NCBI GenBank assembly: GCA_017651245.1
Contig: JAGCDQ010000007.1
Coordinates: 17,127 to 81,126 of the forward strand
DNA from: Bacteroidaceae bacterium
Lineage (GTDB): Bacteria; Bacteroidota; Bacteroidia; Bacteroidales; Bacteroidaceae
Length of the DNA: 64,000 bases
Reading direction: 5' to 3'
In this document: positions 1 to 10,679 of the stretch, piece by piece
Numbering within the stretch: position 1 is the stretch's first letter
Layout: every line of letters starts with the position of its first letter
Made by a program: the position numbers and the translations under genes
The notes under the pieces: generated by a model
Told to the model about the DNA's origin: nothing
Database searches by the model: none
The model's input: the letters and a program-made list of their open reading frames with translations, nothing else

Positions 1-1
1 C

Positions 2-292
2 GTAATTTATGCTGTGGGCGATTTCTCTATTCGACGTGTTTTGCTTGAACACCTGAAAGTGGAGTCCCCCTACAACACCTATCGCAACGTAGGTCTTCCT
101 CCTGGTCCGATTCGTGTACCCAGCATTGCTGGTATCGATGCCGTTTTGAATCACGACAAGAACGACTACATTTATATGTGCGCCAAGGAAGACTTCTCAG
201 GTACGCACAATTATGCCGTTTCCTATGCAGAGCATTTGCGTAATGCAGCCCGTTACACGAGGGCGCTCAACGAGAGAGGCATCAAACGCTAA
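2..292 (+). CDS. mltG: Endolytic murein transglycosylase MltG, C-terminal fragment
   Basis: The reading frame is open from base 2, so this is the last 96 residues of a gene that begins outside the window. MltG is an inner-membrane lytic transglycosylase that cuts nascent peptidoglycan strands and helps set glycan length. The visible part holds the family's conserved C-terminal block: SPYNTY, then GLPPGPI, then a segment on presence of a Tyr/Cys strand and SGTHNYA close to the end. The catalytic glutamate of the family lies upstream and cannot be seen. The apparent GTG at base 14 is an internal valine, not a start. A GH2 gene follows 18 bases after the stop on the same strand. Confidence 0.88.
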   Translation, partial: VIYAVGDFSIRRVLLEHLKVESPYNTYRNVGLPPGPIRVPSIAGIDAVLNHDKNDYIYMCAKEDFSGTHNYAVSYAEHLRNAARYTRALNERGIKR

Positions 293-310
293 TCCTTTTA
301 CAAAAGAACA

Positions 311-2806
311 ATGAAAAGAATCGTTTTACCACTTATGTTGCTTGTAGCCACCACGCTGTCAGCCCAACGCCAAGAGACCATCTTGCGTGAGGGTTGGAAA
401 TTTTCTCGTGGTGAAGGGCTTGATGCCATAGCACCATCTGAAGTGGGATTCAACGATAACAAATGGCAAAATGTTCAAGTGCCGCACGACTGGGCGATTA
501 GTGGACCTTTCGACAAGGAGATTGACAAACAAACCGTTGCCATCGAACAGAATGGTGAGAAGCAAGCTACAGAGAAGACGGGACGTTCGGGCTCCTTACC
601 CTGGATTGGAGAAGGTTGGTATCGCACCACGTTCAAAGTGGACAAGGAGAGTCAGCGTGTGGTGCTCAACTTTGATGGGGCGATGGCAGAGCCAGAAGTG
701 TATGTGAACGGCATGAAGGTGGGTGAATGGAAATATGGTTACACGCCTTTCAATATAGACATTACGGGTGTGGTGAATGGAGATGACACCCCCAACACTT
801 TGGCTGTACATTTGAAGAATGTGGAGGAAAGCAGTCGCTGGTATCCTGGTGCAGGATTGATTCGTCCTGTCACACTCATTCAGACAGGCACTTGTCACAT
901 TGACGAATGGGGCATCAACGTGGAAACGAAGACATACAACTGGAACACGCAAGAAGCCACACTCACCCTCGGTGTGAACATCGAGGGGGATTTTGAGGAT
1001 AAGACGGTGCGCTTTGAAACCAATGGACACACCATCGATGTGAAATCAGAAGCAACCGATTGTTTGGGCGCCTCATGGGCAGGCACCACATTGACAATGG
1101 AAGATGTGGAAGGATGGACACCCGAAACGCCACAACTCTACGAACTGACCGTGAGCATTCTCGACAATAGTGGTCAAGTGTTCGACAAGAAGACCGTAAA
1201 ATATGGTGTTAGGACTGTGGAAGTGAGCGAAGATGGAGGCTTTATACTGAATGGTGTGAGTCGTAAAATCAAAGGTGTCTGCTTGCACCACGACCTCGGC
1301 ATGTTAGGAGCTGCTGTCAACAAAGCGGCTTTAATTCGTCAGGTGGAATTGCTGAAGAGTATGGGATGCGATGCCATCCGAACCGCTCACAATATTCCCT
1401 CGCAGATGCAAATGGAGGTCTATGATTCGCTTGGTATGATGGTGATGGCAGAGAGTTTCGACATGTGGGCATATCCAAAAGTCAAGAACGGGTATGCACG
1501 ATATTATAAGGATTGGTGGCAGCGAGATCTTCAGAATCTTGTTCGTGCCCATCGCTTGCATCCCTCCATCGTCATGTGGTCTATTGGTAATGAGATTCCT
1601 GAACAGGGTTCCAAGGAGGGTAATCGGATGACACGAGAGATGCAGAACTTTATCCACAAGCTTGACCCTACTCGTCCTGTCACATCGGGCATGGATCGTA
1701 TTGATAACGCCATTTCCACAGGCTTTGCACAAGTGCTCGACATTCCAGGCATCAACTACCGCACCCATCGCTATGAGGCTGCTTATGAAAAACTGCGTCA
1801 GGGTTTCATCTTGGGCAGCGAAACAGCATCTACGGTTTCTTCGCGAGGTGTGTATAAGTTTCCCGTTCAACGTGCAGACGGTAAGGCATACGATGACGGC
1901 CAGTGCTCCAGCTACGATGTGGAGGCTTGTTGGTGGTCGAACGTCCCTGAAGAGGATTGGCTCTTGCAGGATGACAAGGATTGGGTGATTGGCGAGTTTG
2001 TTTGGACAGGCTTCGACTATCTTGGTGAGCCTACGCCTTACGATGAATATTGGCCAAGCCGTTCCTCTTACTTTGGCATCTTCGACTTGGCAGGATTGCC
2101 CAAGGATAGATACTACCTCTATCGTTCTCGTTGGAATCAAGACGAGACGACGATTCACCTGCTGCCCCATTGGACATGGCCAGGACGTGAAGGCGAGGTC
2201 ACTCCCGTCTATTGCTACACCAACTACCCTACTGCCGAACTCTTCGTGAACGGCAAATCACAGGGAAAGATTACCAAGAAACGAGAGGTGATGAAAGGTG
2301 CTGGCAAAGACGGACGCATCTCCGACATTGACGATCCAGCCATTGACCGCTACCGTCTCCGTTGGAACAATGTCAAGTACGAACCTGGCGAAATCAAGGT
2401 GGTCGTTTATGATAAAGAGGGCAACGAAGTGGGCAGCGAGAGAATCAAGACTGCTGGAGCTGCCTCGCAAATCAAACTGACAGGCGACTTGGGTGCTCCC
2501 ATCAAACCCCTCAAGGCAGATGGCGAAGACATGACCTTTATCACCGTCAGCATTCTTGACAACGAAGGGAACCTCGTTCCTTACGCCAGCAACCAACTCA
2601 ACGTGGAAGTGTCGGGAGCAGCCTCCTTCAAGGGTATCTGCAATGGTGACGCCACCAGCACAGAAGTCTTCACAAAGCCTACGATGAAAGCCTTCCACGG
2701 ACAGCTTGTCATCGGCATACAAAGCAACGGCAAGCCAGGCACGGCTAACGTGAAAGTCACAGGCAAAGGTCTTAAGCCCGCCACCCACTCCATCAATTGT
2801 AAATAG
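311..2806 (+). CDS. Glycoside hydrolase family 2 protein (beta-galactosidase type)
   Basis: An 831-residue exported glycosidase. The N terminus (MKRIVLPLMLLVATTLSAQ) is a signal peptide, so the enzyme probably acts in the periplasm or outer membrane on beta-galactosides or related glycans. A jelly-roll sugar-binding domain and an Ig-like domain precede a TIM barrel. The acid/base glutamate is E428 in SIGNEIP and the probable nucleophile is E504 in GSETAS, 76 residues apart, as in the BgaA type of GH2 enzymes. The C-terminal third looks like the DUF4982 and Ig-like domains of Bacteroidota GH2 enzymes. No susC/susD pair or sensor sits nearby, so it is not part of a visible polysaccharide utilisation locus. 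The exact substrate cannot be read from the sequence. Confidence 0.9.
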   Translation: MKRIVLPLMLLVATTLSAQRQETILREGWKFSRGEGLDAIAPSEVGFNDNKWQNVQVPHDWAISGPFDKEIDKQTVAIEQNGEKQATEKTGRSGSLPWIGEGWYRTTFKVDKESQRVVLNFDGAMAEPEVYVNGMKVGEWKYGYTPFNIDITGVVNGDDTPNTLAVHLKNVEESSRWYPGAGLIRPVTLIQTGTCHIDEWGINVETKTYNWNTQEATLTLGVNIEGDFEDKTVRFETNGHTIDVKSEATDCLGASWAGTTLTMEDVEGWTPETPQLYELTVSILDNSGQVFDKKTVKYGVRTVEVSEDGGFILNGVSRKIKGVCLHHDLGMLGAAVNKAALIRQVELLKSMGCDAIRTAHNIPSQMQMEVYDSLGMMVMAESFDMWAYPKVKNGYARYYKDWWQRDLQNLVRAHRLHPSIVMWSIGNEIPEQGSKEGNRMTREMQNFIHKLDPTRPVTSGMDRIDNAISTGFAQVLDIPGINYRTHRYEAAYEKLRQGFILGSETASTVSSRGVYKFPVQRADGKAYDDGQCSSYDVEACWWSNVPEEDWLLQDDKDWVIGEFVWTGFDYLGEPTPYDEYWPSRSSYFGIFDLAGLPKDRYYLYRSRWNQDETTIHLLPHWTWPGREGEVTPVYCYTNYPTAELFVNGKSQGKITKKREVMKGAGKDGRISDIDDPAIDRYRLRWNNVKYEPGEIKVVVYDKEGNEVGSERIKTAGAASQIKLTGDLGAPIKPLKADGEDMTFITVSILDNEGNLVPYASNQLNVEVSGAASFKGICNGDATSTEVFTKPTMKAFHGQLVIGIQSNGKPGTANVKVTGKGLKPATHSINCK

Positions 2807-2839
2807 TAAATTGTAAATTGTCAAATTGTAAATGATATT

Positions 2840-4825
2840 ATGAATTACGGTTTTGTTAAAGTTGCATCAGCCATTCCTTCCCTGAAGGTTGCCGATTGCT
2901 CGTACAACATCCAGCAGATTGAAAGCCTCATAGTACAGGCAGAAGGCAAGGGTGTTGAAATCATTGCATTCCCTGAACTCTGCATCAGCGGATACTCATG
3001 TCAGGACCTTTTCGGACAGCAGTTGCTTCTTGAGAAGTGCGAAGAGAGCCTCTTCAAATTGCTTGACTTCACGCGTTCCTTGCAGATCATCGCCATCATC
3101 GGCATGCCTGTGATGGTGGGTGGATTGTTGACAAACTGTGCCGTGGTGGTGCAGGAGGGCAAGATACTTGGTGTGGTGCCCAAGACCTTCCTGCCTAACT
3201 ACAAGGAGTTCTACGAACAGCGTTGGTTTGCCCCATCGACAGCGGCTGAAGCACGTCAGGTTCATCTCTGTGCACAGACTGTTCCTTTTGGAGCCAATCT
3301 GCTCTTCCACACCCAGAAGACCTGCTTCGCCATTGAAATTTGCGAAGACCTCTGGGCGCCCGTTCCTCCCAGCAGCGAACTGGCGTTGAAAGGGGCTGAA
3401 ATCATCTTTAACCTGAGTGCTTCCAACGAACTCATTGGCAAGCATCAGTACTTGCTTTCGCTCATCAGCCAGCAGAGTGCCCGTTGCATCGCTGGTTATG
3501 TCTATAGCTCTTGTGGTTTTGGCGAATCCACCCAAGACGTGGTGTTTGCAGGCAATGCCCTCATCTACGAGAACGGCACTCTCATTGCCCGCAGCAATCG
3601 TTTCAGTTTGGAAGAGCAAATGGTCATCTCAGAGATAGACACAGAGCGTCTGCTCACAGAGCGTCGCCACAACACCACTTTTGGTGAGAATGTTCGCCTC
3701 TGCTCTCAACTGGCCAATGCCAATGCCCATCTCGCAACGGTTCATATCCAATGCCAGACCGTTAATCCAAACTATAATTTCGAACTGACTCGTTGGATCA
3801 ACCCACACCCCTTCGTGCCAGGTGGCAATGCCCTCAACGAACGTTGCGAGGAAATCTTTGCCATTCAGACCTCGGCACTTGCCAAGCGTATTATCCACAC
3901 TGGTGCCCGTAGCATCGTGCTTGGCATCAGTGGCGGACTCGACTCTACCCTTGCCCTCCTCGTCTGTGTCAAGACGATGGATTTGCTCCAGCGTCCACGC
4001 AAGGAGGTCATCGGTATCACAATGCCTGGTTTCGGCACCACCGACCGCACCTACCACAATGCGATGGCATTGATGAAGTCACTCGGCATCACCATCAAGG
4101 AAATCAGCATCAAGGAAGCCTGCATCCGCCACTTCCTCGACATTGGTCACGACCTCAACAACCACGATGTGACCTACGAGAACTGCCAAGCTCGTGAGCG
4201 CACCCAGATACTCATGGATGTCGCCAACCAGTGCAACGGCTTCGTCATCGGCACAGGCGACCTCAGCGAATTGGCTTTGGGTTGGTGCACCTACAATGCC
4301 GACCATATGTCTATGTATGGCGTGAACGTCTCCATCCCCAAGACACTTGTCAAGTACCTTGTCAAGTGGGTTGCCTTGACCAGTATGGACGAAGCATCGA
4401 AATCCACCTTGCTCGACATCATCGAGACACCTATCTCGCCTGAGTTGATTCCTGCCGACATCGACGGAACCATCCTGCAGAAGACTGAAGACCTTGTGGG
4501 TCCATACGAACTTCATGACTTCTTCCTCTATAACTTCCTGCGTATGGGCTTCCGTCCTGCCAAGATACTCTACCTTGCCGAACAGGCATTCATCAAGCAG
4601 ACCTACACAGAAACTGACGAACTTGGAATGGAAGTTGGCAGCTACGACGAAGAGACCATCCGCAAGTGGCTCAAGACCTTCTGCCGTCGTTTCTTCAGCC
4701 AGCAGTTCAAACGCAGCTGTCTGCCAGATGGACCTAAGGTCGGTACTGTTTCCCTCTCACCAAGAGGCGATTGGCGCATGCCAAGCGATGCAAGCAGCGC
4801 CGACTGGCAAGCAGACCTCGATTAA
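2840..4825 (+). CDS. nadE: Glutamine-dependent NAD+ synthetase
   Basis: A 661-residue two-domain cytosolic enzyme that makes NAD+ from deamido-NAD+, ATP and glutamine. The first 290 or so residues are a nitrilase-type glutaminase domain with the Glu (FPELCISGY), Lys (KTFLPNYKEFYE) and Cys (EICEDLW) catalytic segments. The second half is the ammonia-dependent synthetase domain with the ATP-pyrophosphatase loop SGGLDST and the GTGDLSELALGW segment. Length and domain order fit the long glutaminase-containing NadE form. It lies between the GH2 gene and ettA; both intergenic gaps contain short TAAATTGTAAAT-like repeats. Presence of an NAD+ maker 4 kb from a TIR island is probably coincidence. Confidence 0.96.
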   Translation: MNYGFVKVASAIPSLKVADCSYNIQQIESLIVQAEGKGVEIIAFPELCISGYSCQDLFGQQLLLEKCEESLFKLLDFTRSLQIIAIIGMPVMVGGLLTNCAVVVQEGKILGVVPKTFLPNYKEFYEQRWFAPSTAAEARQVHLCAQTVPFGANLLFHTQKTCFAIEICEDLWAPVPPSSELALKGAEIIFNLSASNELIGKHQYLLSLISQQSARCIAGYVYSSCGFGESTQDVVFAGNALIYENGTLIARSNRFSLEEQMVISEIDTERLLTERRHNTTFGENVRLCSQLANANAHLATVHIQCQTVNPNYNFELTRWINPHPFVPGGNALNERCEEIFAIQTSALAKRIIHTGARSIVLGISGGLDSTLALLVCVKTMDLLQRPRKEVIGITMPGFGTTDRTYHNAMALMKSLGITIKEISIKEACIRHFLDIGHDLNNHDVTYENCQARERTQILMDVANQCNGFVIGTGDLSELALGWCTYNADHMSMYGVNVSIPKTLVKYLVKWVALTSMDEASKSTLLDIIETPISPELIPADIDGTILQKTEDLVGPYELHDFFLYNFLRMGFRPAKILYLAEQAFIKQTYTETDELGMEVGSYDEETIRKWLKTFCRRFFSQQFKRSCLPDGPKVGTVSLSPRGDWRMPSDASSADWQADLD

Positions 4826-4882
4826 ATTGTAAATCAGAAATTAAATAGTAAATCGTAAATAGTCAAATTGTAAATACACAAG

Positions 4883-6580
<1,698 letters not shown>

Positions 6581-6603
6581 TGGCTTTTCCCTTGGGATTG
6601 CCC

Positions 6604-8421
6604 TTACTTCTGCTGGGATACAAACTCTTCAAACTGTTCTTTGTATCCATTGAAGATGTTGATGTCAACTCCGCCATGAATGCCTGCCACACGACCATCG
6701 TAGCAGAGTTGCCAGAAGAGGAGGCGCACATCAGGACGATACACATTGTAGCGGGCAATCCACACTTGGTAGTTCTGACAAAGGTCGGGCGCATGAACCA
6801 GATGTGTCTTGACAAAATTCTGACTCACATAGAGGATAGGCTTCTTGCCAATGGAATGTTCAACGACTTGCAACCAAACACGCATATCGTTGAACATTCG
6901 TTCTTCCCCACCCGCTTCTTCGATCTGCTGATCCGTCGGCTCCACATCCAGCACAGGAGGCATGTCGCCTGAAAGAATTTCCGTGTTCTCCAAGAAATAC
7001 TTTGCCTGTTCCTTGCCCGTCGCTTTGAAAGAGAAGAAATGATAGGCTCCACAGATGATGCCATGATTGCGGGCATCGCGGGCATCCTGTTGGTAGTAGG
7101 CAGACTTGATGGTCACGCCTTGCGTCGATTTAATATAGATGTAGCTCACAGGGAAATTGATGTCGCCCTCCATCTGCTTGTTGTTCCTTGCACCCAAGGA
7201 AGTGATGCGCATCGCATTCCAATTGATGCCATAAACACGCCCTCCAATCTCATGCTGATAACGACTGATGTCAATACCATACACGCGATTGTCGCTATGC
7301 GTCATCTTCTCACCCAGATACTTGTTGTCAGCCCATTCACCAGCCTGCACCAGTTGTCCGTCAGACACAAGGAACCCTCGTCCGTGCCTTCCTCCGTTCA
7401 GCCATTCGCCCTCGTAATAGTCGCCATTTCCATAGCGCATGACACCATAACCCTTAGGCTGTCCATCCTCTGTCATCATGCCCCTGTAGGCATTCTCAAG
7501 CGTGTCGGTCGATGCACCATAGAACAATGTGTCACGTTCAATATATCGGTAGAAATCCAACGACGTCAACGCTCCACCTTCCACCAAAGGCGAATGATAA
7601 TTGAGATGACGGAACTTCACCCTCCATTCGTAAATCAAGTCTGAGAAATCCGTGTTGCAAAACAACGGAGTGCTGAGAGCCACACAACTGTCAGGCATCT
7701 CTGTCAACGAATCATTCTTCAGCACCACGAAACGCACCTCCTCACTTTCCGAACGCATATGAAGCAAGGACGGACGCCCCAAGAATCCGTTCGCAAGACG
7801 CAACGGCATCCCATCCTTTTCGTATTCTCTCACCACCTTCACCTCCATCTTTCGGGCATGAAGCATGAGAGAATCCAGCAACGCCGACATCTTCTTCATG
7901 TGGCGCATATCCGAGGTCAAGGCATAAGAATAATTAGCCACACCAATATATTCATTATCAGCAATGCTGTGGTGCAGCAGATAATAATCCACCTCATCGG
8001 CAATGCTGGCAGCTCGCTTCATCTCGTCCTCCATCCGCAGACGGTTCCGCTCCATCATCACCCCCAACTCTTTCGACACAAACTTTGCCTGCGACTCCAT
8101 CTGCGATTCTTCATCCACAGCCAGAATCAGACCGTTGGCAGACGGAAACGACGACGAGCTATTGACCCACACCCCCACATTCTCCGACTTCACCCAAGCA
8201 GAATCCTGATTCGTCGTCAACCCCACAAAAGCCGAATCTCGCTCAGAGAAACGGGAGAAATAAGCCACCTCCTGCCCGTCAGCCATCAGGGCAAAACAAA
8301 CGCGTTGCTGCACATCCACCTTTGCCCTCTCCACCTCCTCTTCTGTCCACGAACGGTTGATGTAAATCACCCACACCACCAGCACAGCGACACCCACCAA
8401 TGCCGCCACAATCCAACCCAT
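6604..8421 (-). CDS. MORN-repeat / GH25 lysozyme, membrane anchored
   Basis: A 605-residue protein with one N-terminal membrane segment (MGWIVAALVGVAVLVVWVIY), a long coiled or extracytoplasmic central region, MORN-type motifs (GNGDYYEGEWLNGGRHGRG) and a C-terminal glycoside hydrolase family 25 domain. The GH25 domain has YGIDISRYQ at its start, SYIYIKSTQGV, GAYHFF and PVLDVEP, the Asp/Glu segments of this muramidase family, and ends with a WQ segment. It should cleave peptidoglycan outside the inner membrane. An upstream in-frame ATG (8463) would add 14 residues encoded by the TTTACAATTTAC-type intergenic repeat, so I chose the ATG at 8421. A good promoter lies at 8545-8576. It is divergent from the accessory island. 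Confidence 0.87.
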   Translation of the reverse strand: MGWIVAALVGVAVLVVWVIYINRSWTEEEVERAKVDVQQRVCFALMADGQEVAYFSRFSERDSAFVGLTTNQDSAWVKSENVGVWVNSSSSFPSANGLILAVDEESQMESQAKFVSKELGVMMERNRLRMEDEMKRAASIADEVDYYLLHHSIADNEYIGVANYSYALTSDMRHMKKMSALLDSLMLHARKMEVKVVREYEKDGMPLRLANGFLGRPSLLHMRSESEEVRFVVLKNDSLTEMPDSCVALSTPLFCNTDFSDLIYEWRVKFRHLNYHSPLVEGGALTSLDFYRYIERDTLFYGASTDTLENAYRGMMTEDGQPKGYGVMRYGNGDYYEGEWLNGGRHGRGFLVSDGQLVQAGEWADNKYLGEKMTHSDNRVYGIDISRYQHEIGGRVYGINWNAMRITSLGARNNKQMEGDINFPVSYIYIKSTQGVTIKSAYYQQDARDARNHGIICGAYHFFSFKATGKEQAKYFLENTEILSGDMPPVLDVEPTDQQIEEAGGEERMFNDMRVWLQVVEHSIGKKPILYVSQNFVKTHLVHAPDLCQNYQVWIARYNVYRPDVRLLFWQLCYDGRVAGIHGGVDINIFNGYKEQFEEFVSQQK

Positions 8422-8544
8422 CTTTGTTCCCCGTAAGTTGTAAATTGTAAACTGTAAACCCATCTTTAACCCTTCACCTTTATAGTTTTGGCTTTTAATC
8501 TCTTATGCAGCAATTGAACTCATATAACGCTGCAAATTCTGTGG

Positions 8545-8576
8545 CAAAATTACAAACAAAATGCCGTACAACCAAA
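8545..8576 (-). promoter_or_regulatory. Promoter of the GH25 lysozyme gene
   Basis: Read on the minus strand, TTTG (8576-8573) is followed after 20 bases by TAATTTTG (8552-8545), matching the Bacteroidota -33/-7 form TTTG-N19-21-TAnnTTTG. It lies about 120 bases before the chosen start at 8421. Confidence 0.6.
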
Positions 8577-8639
8577 AAAAAACACAAAAAAGAAAACCGA
8601 TTCACACGAACCGACTTCCTTTTCTTTAAGCTATAACCA

Positions 8640-8673
8640 GTTGTCCAGTAATCATGTTCCATTACTGAACAAC
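8640..8673. repeat. 13-bp inverted repeat upstream of the island
   Basis: GTTGTCCAGTAAT (8640-8652) and ATTACTGAACAAC (8661-8673) pair in 12 of 13 positions around an 8-base loop, followed by TTTTTGG. It lies 40 bases upstream of the presumed -7 motif of the WD40-receiver gene. It could be an operator or a weak terminator; the sequence alone does not decide. Confidence 0.55.
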
Positions 8674-8713
8674 TTTTTGGTGTCACTTGTCATATTTCAC
8701 ACTAAAAAATGAG

Positions 8714-8721
8714 TATCTTTG
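8714..8721 (+). promoter_or_regulatory. Probable -7 promoter element for the WD40-receiver gene
   Basis: TATCTTTG followed by CAGC matches the Bacteroidota -7 consensus TAnnTTTG. The best upstream element is only TTG (8687-8689) at a long spacing of 24, so the -33 half is weak. This would give a leader of about 180 bases containing the 11-bp tandem repeats. Confidence 0.45.
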
Positions 8722-8798
8722 CAGCACACATGACAAGGAGTAGTCCCCGTGTTGCACTTACGTAGCAAGGGAGTAGCATCAATTATTATTCGATTGAT

Positions 8799-8820
8799 GT
8801 CCGTTTTTTGTCCGTTTTTT
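8799..8820 (+). repeat. Two tandem copies of an 11-bp unit in the leader
   Basis: GTCCGTTTTTT occurs twice in tandem (8799-8809, 8810-8820) and is flanked on both sides by CGATTGATG-containing sequence (8791-8799 and 8824-8832) and further TTCGATT copies to 8850. The homopolymer-rich tandem units are prone to slippage, which could vary leader length. Confidence 0.6.
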
Positions 8821-8905
8821 GTCCGATTGATGTTCGATTGTTTTTCGATTAAATATCGAAGAACAGACGGGCTTGAGACGATAAGAAAATGTTACTCAAA
8901 CGGAC

Positions 8906-10498
8906 ATGAATAGGAGGTACAGCGACGCTACTACGAGCCAAAAGCGAAGGAAAAGTGAAATCACCGAAGTAAAGGAATCCATATCCACCATAATCAAATA
9001 CATAACAAAAAACGTTCAGAAGTCAATAAATTTCAGGGGTTACCAGAAGCCAAAACGAAAAATCATGTTCAATTATTTGTATTCTTCAGAGAAAGTCCAT
9101 ATCTTTGTCGACGATACCAGAACCTATAACTATATGAAATTCATTGGAGACTTCATAGATGTAATGATAAATCACGATGGTCTTTATGATAGCATCATAT
9201 ATAGTCCAGATGGAAAGAAAATAGCAGTAAAAGATGATCATTATCGCTATTTCTGGATTTATGATGCGGAAACGTTAGAGGTTTGTCAAGTCTTCAGGGG
9301 ACACATGCACAAGATCACCAGTATAGCCTTTAGCCCAGACGGAAAGAACATTGCCTCTGCATCATGGGACATGACTATCCGTATATGGGATGTGGAGACA
9401 GGAGATTGTATTCGGATTCAGACAGGACACAGAAGCTGTGTGTACTCCGTTGCTTATAGCCCCGACGGGAAGAAGATTGTCTCCACATCATGGGATCACA
9501 CTGTTCGAGTATGGGATCTGGAGACAGGCAAAAACTTATTGGTCATGAAAAGGTTTATACGTTCCACCTATTTTGCCCAATTCAGTCCAGACGGGAAATA
9601 CATTGTGGATTCATCATGTCTCGTCCGGGTTTGGGATGCAAGAACGGGCAAGAGGGTAAGAACCATGAGAGGACTATCATGGTCATTCGACCACACGACA
9701 TACAGTCCTGACGGGAAATATATCATGGCAGTCTCCGCAAAAAAAACGATATACCTATGGGATGCCCAAACAGGCAAAACTATTTGGCGTATAAAAAACG
9801 ACATGGAATATGGAGGATTTGCCACTTTCAGCCCTGACAGCAAGCTAATCGCCCAAGGATTTAAGCACACCATAAACATCTGGGATATAGAAACAAGAAA
9901 GAAAATTCATGTCATAGAAGACAATTCCATAGGTTTATCACCCACTTTCGCATTCACCCCGGATGGCAAGAAACTGATTTTAGAGGTATCGTGGGACACA
10001 AAACTTGTGACATTCTATACCTTTGCCGACGATGCCATAAAATTTGTATCCGCGAAAGTAAATGAACAATTGCACATTTCCGGCAAGAAGGTCCTCGTTC
10101 TGGATGATCACACCATAATGGGACATCTACAGCCATACTACAAACTCACCAATCGGGTTTCCGTAGATTTAAGAACTGCGCCATGCAAAGGCAATCCCAT
10201 TGAGTTGGTGAAAGAGTGGAAACCAGAGCTTATAGTGCTTGACCCAGACACCCGCATAGGCTCCCAAGATGGCTTTGAACTATTGCAACAACTGAAAGAA
10301 GACCCTGCCACGAACCACATCCCCATCCTCATTTGGACAGAACTTCCCAAAGATTTCTGCGAAGAGCATGAATCCTATCGCAACGGAGCCGCCGACTACA
10401 TAAGCAAGCCTATGGACCAGCATCTTCACACCACTCTCGCCGATATGCTCATAAAGCAATACAGAAGTAATCTCATGCAGAGCCTACATGAAAACTGA
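8906..10498 (+). CDS. WD40 propeller fused to a response-regulator receiver domain
   Basis: A 530-residue protein with no signal peptide. About seven WD40-type repeats occupy residues 85-390; each carries a SPDGK turn and most end in WD or a close variant. One seven-bladed propeller is the natural reading. The C-terminal 130 residues are a CheY-like receiver: acidic pair D400/D401 (VLDDH), phospho-acceptor D446 (VLDPD), T478 (IWTEL) and K501 (SKP). Spacings of 45, 32 and 23 match CheY closely, so phosphorylation is plausible. No histidine kinase is encoded in the window. The first 50 residues are basic and may be a tail, or translation may begin at the ATG near 9064. It opens the accessory island; the next gene has its own promoter motif. 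Confidence 0.85.
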   Translation: MNRRYSDATTSQKRRKSEITEVKESISTIIKYITKNVQKSINFRGYQKPKRKIMFNYLYSSEKVHIFVDDTRTYNYMKFIGDFIDVMINHDGLYDSIIYSPDGKKIAVKDDHYRYFWIYDAETLEVCQVFRGHMHKITSIAFSPDGKNIASASWDMTIRIWDVETGDCIRIQTGHRSCVYSVAYSPDGKKIVSTSWDHTVRVWDLETGKNLLVMKRFIRSTYFAQFSPDGKYIVDSSCLVRVWDARTGKRVRTMRGLSWSFDHTTYSPDGKYIMAVSAKKTIYLWDAQTGKTIWRIKNDMEYGGFATFSPDSKLIAQGFKHTINIWDIETRKKIHVIEDNSIGLSPTFAFTPDGKKLILEVSWDTKLVTFYTFADDAIKFVSAKVNEQLHISGKKVLVLDDHTIMGHLQPYYKLTNRVSVDLRTAPCKGNPIELVKEWKPELIVLDPDTRIGSQDGFELLQQLKEDPATNHIPILIWTELPKDFCEEHESYRNGAADYISKPMDQHLHTTLADMLIKQYRSNLMQSLHEN

Positions 10499-10644
10499 CA
10501 AGCATTTGGGATCTGGCTATCCAACAAGCATCCAATGCAGTCATCACACCCCCCAAAACCTCAAAACAAAAAATTAAAAGATATTTTTTCATCATCAGTA
10601 ACAAAATAATTCCCAAATGTTTTTTATAATATCAACAATTTATA

Positions 10645-10652
10645 TACATTTG
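10645..10652 (+). promoter_or_regulatory. -7 promoter element for the RyR-domain operon
   Basis: TACATTTG matches TAnnTTTG and lies 28 bases before the RyR gene start. The -33 region is T-rich (TGTTTTTTA around 10619-10628) without an exact TTTG. It suggests that the genes from 10680 onward can be transcribed separately from the WD40-receiver gene. Confidence 0.5.
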
Positions 10653-10679
10653 CGAGCCAAAACCTAACCTAAAACGAAT

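Larger units (their letters stand above)
8422..8905. other. Divergent intergenic region before the accessory island
   Basis: About 480 bases with no convincing gene. It holds a TAAATTGTAAAC-type spacer repeat (8437-8458), the lysozyme promoter, an AT-rich stretch, a 13-bp inverted repeat (8640-8673), a -7 type motif at 8714-8721 directed to the right, and a short tandem repeat (8799-8820) in what would be the leader of the WD40-receiver gene. A 63-codon reverse frame at 8495-8686 has no coding character. Confidence 0.6.

Noticed and set aside
1331-2170. Long reverse-strand open frames inside the GH2, nadE, ettA, apbE and thrS genes
   Set aside because: They are shadows of strongly supported genes; they are rich in Cys/His/Val and resemble no family.
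8495-8686. 63-codon reverse frame in the divergent region
   Set aside because: It overlaps the hairpin and promoter region and has no recognisable protein features.
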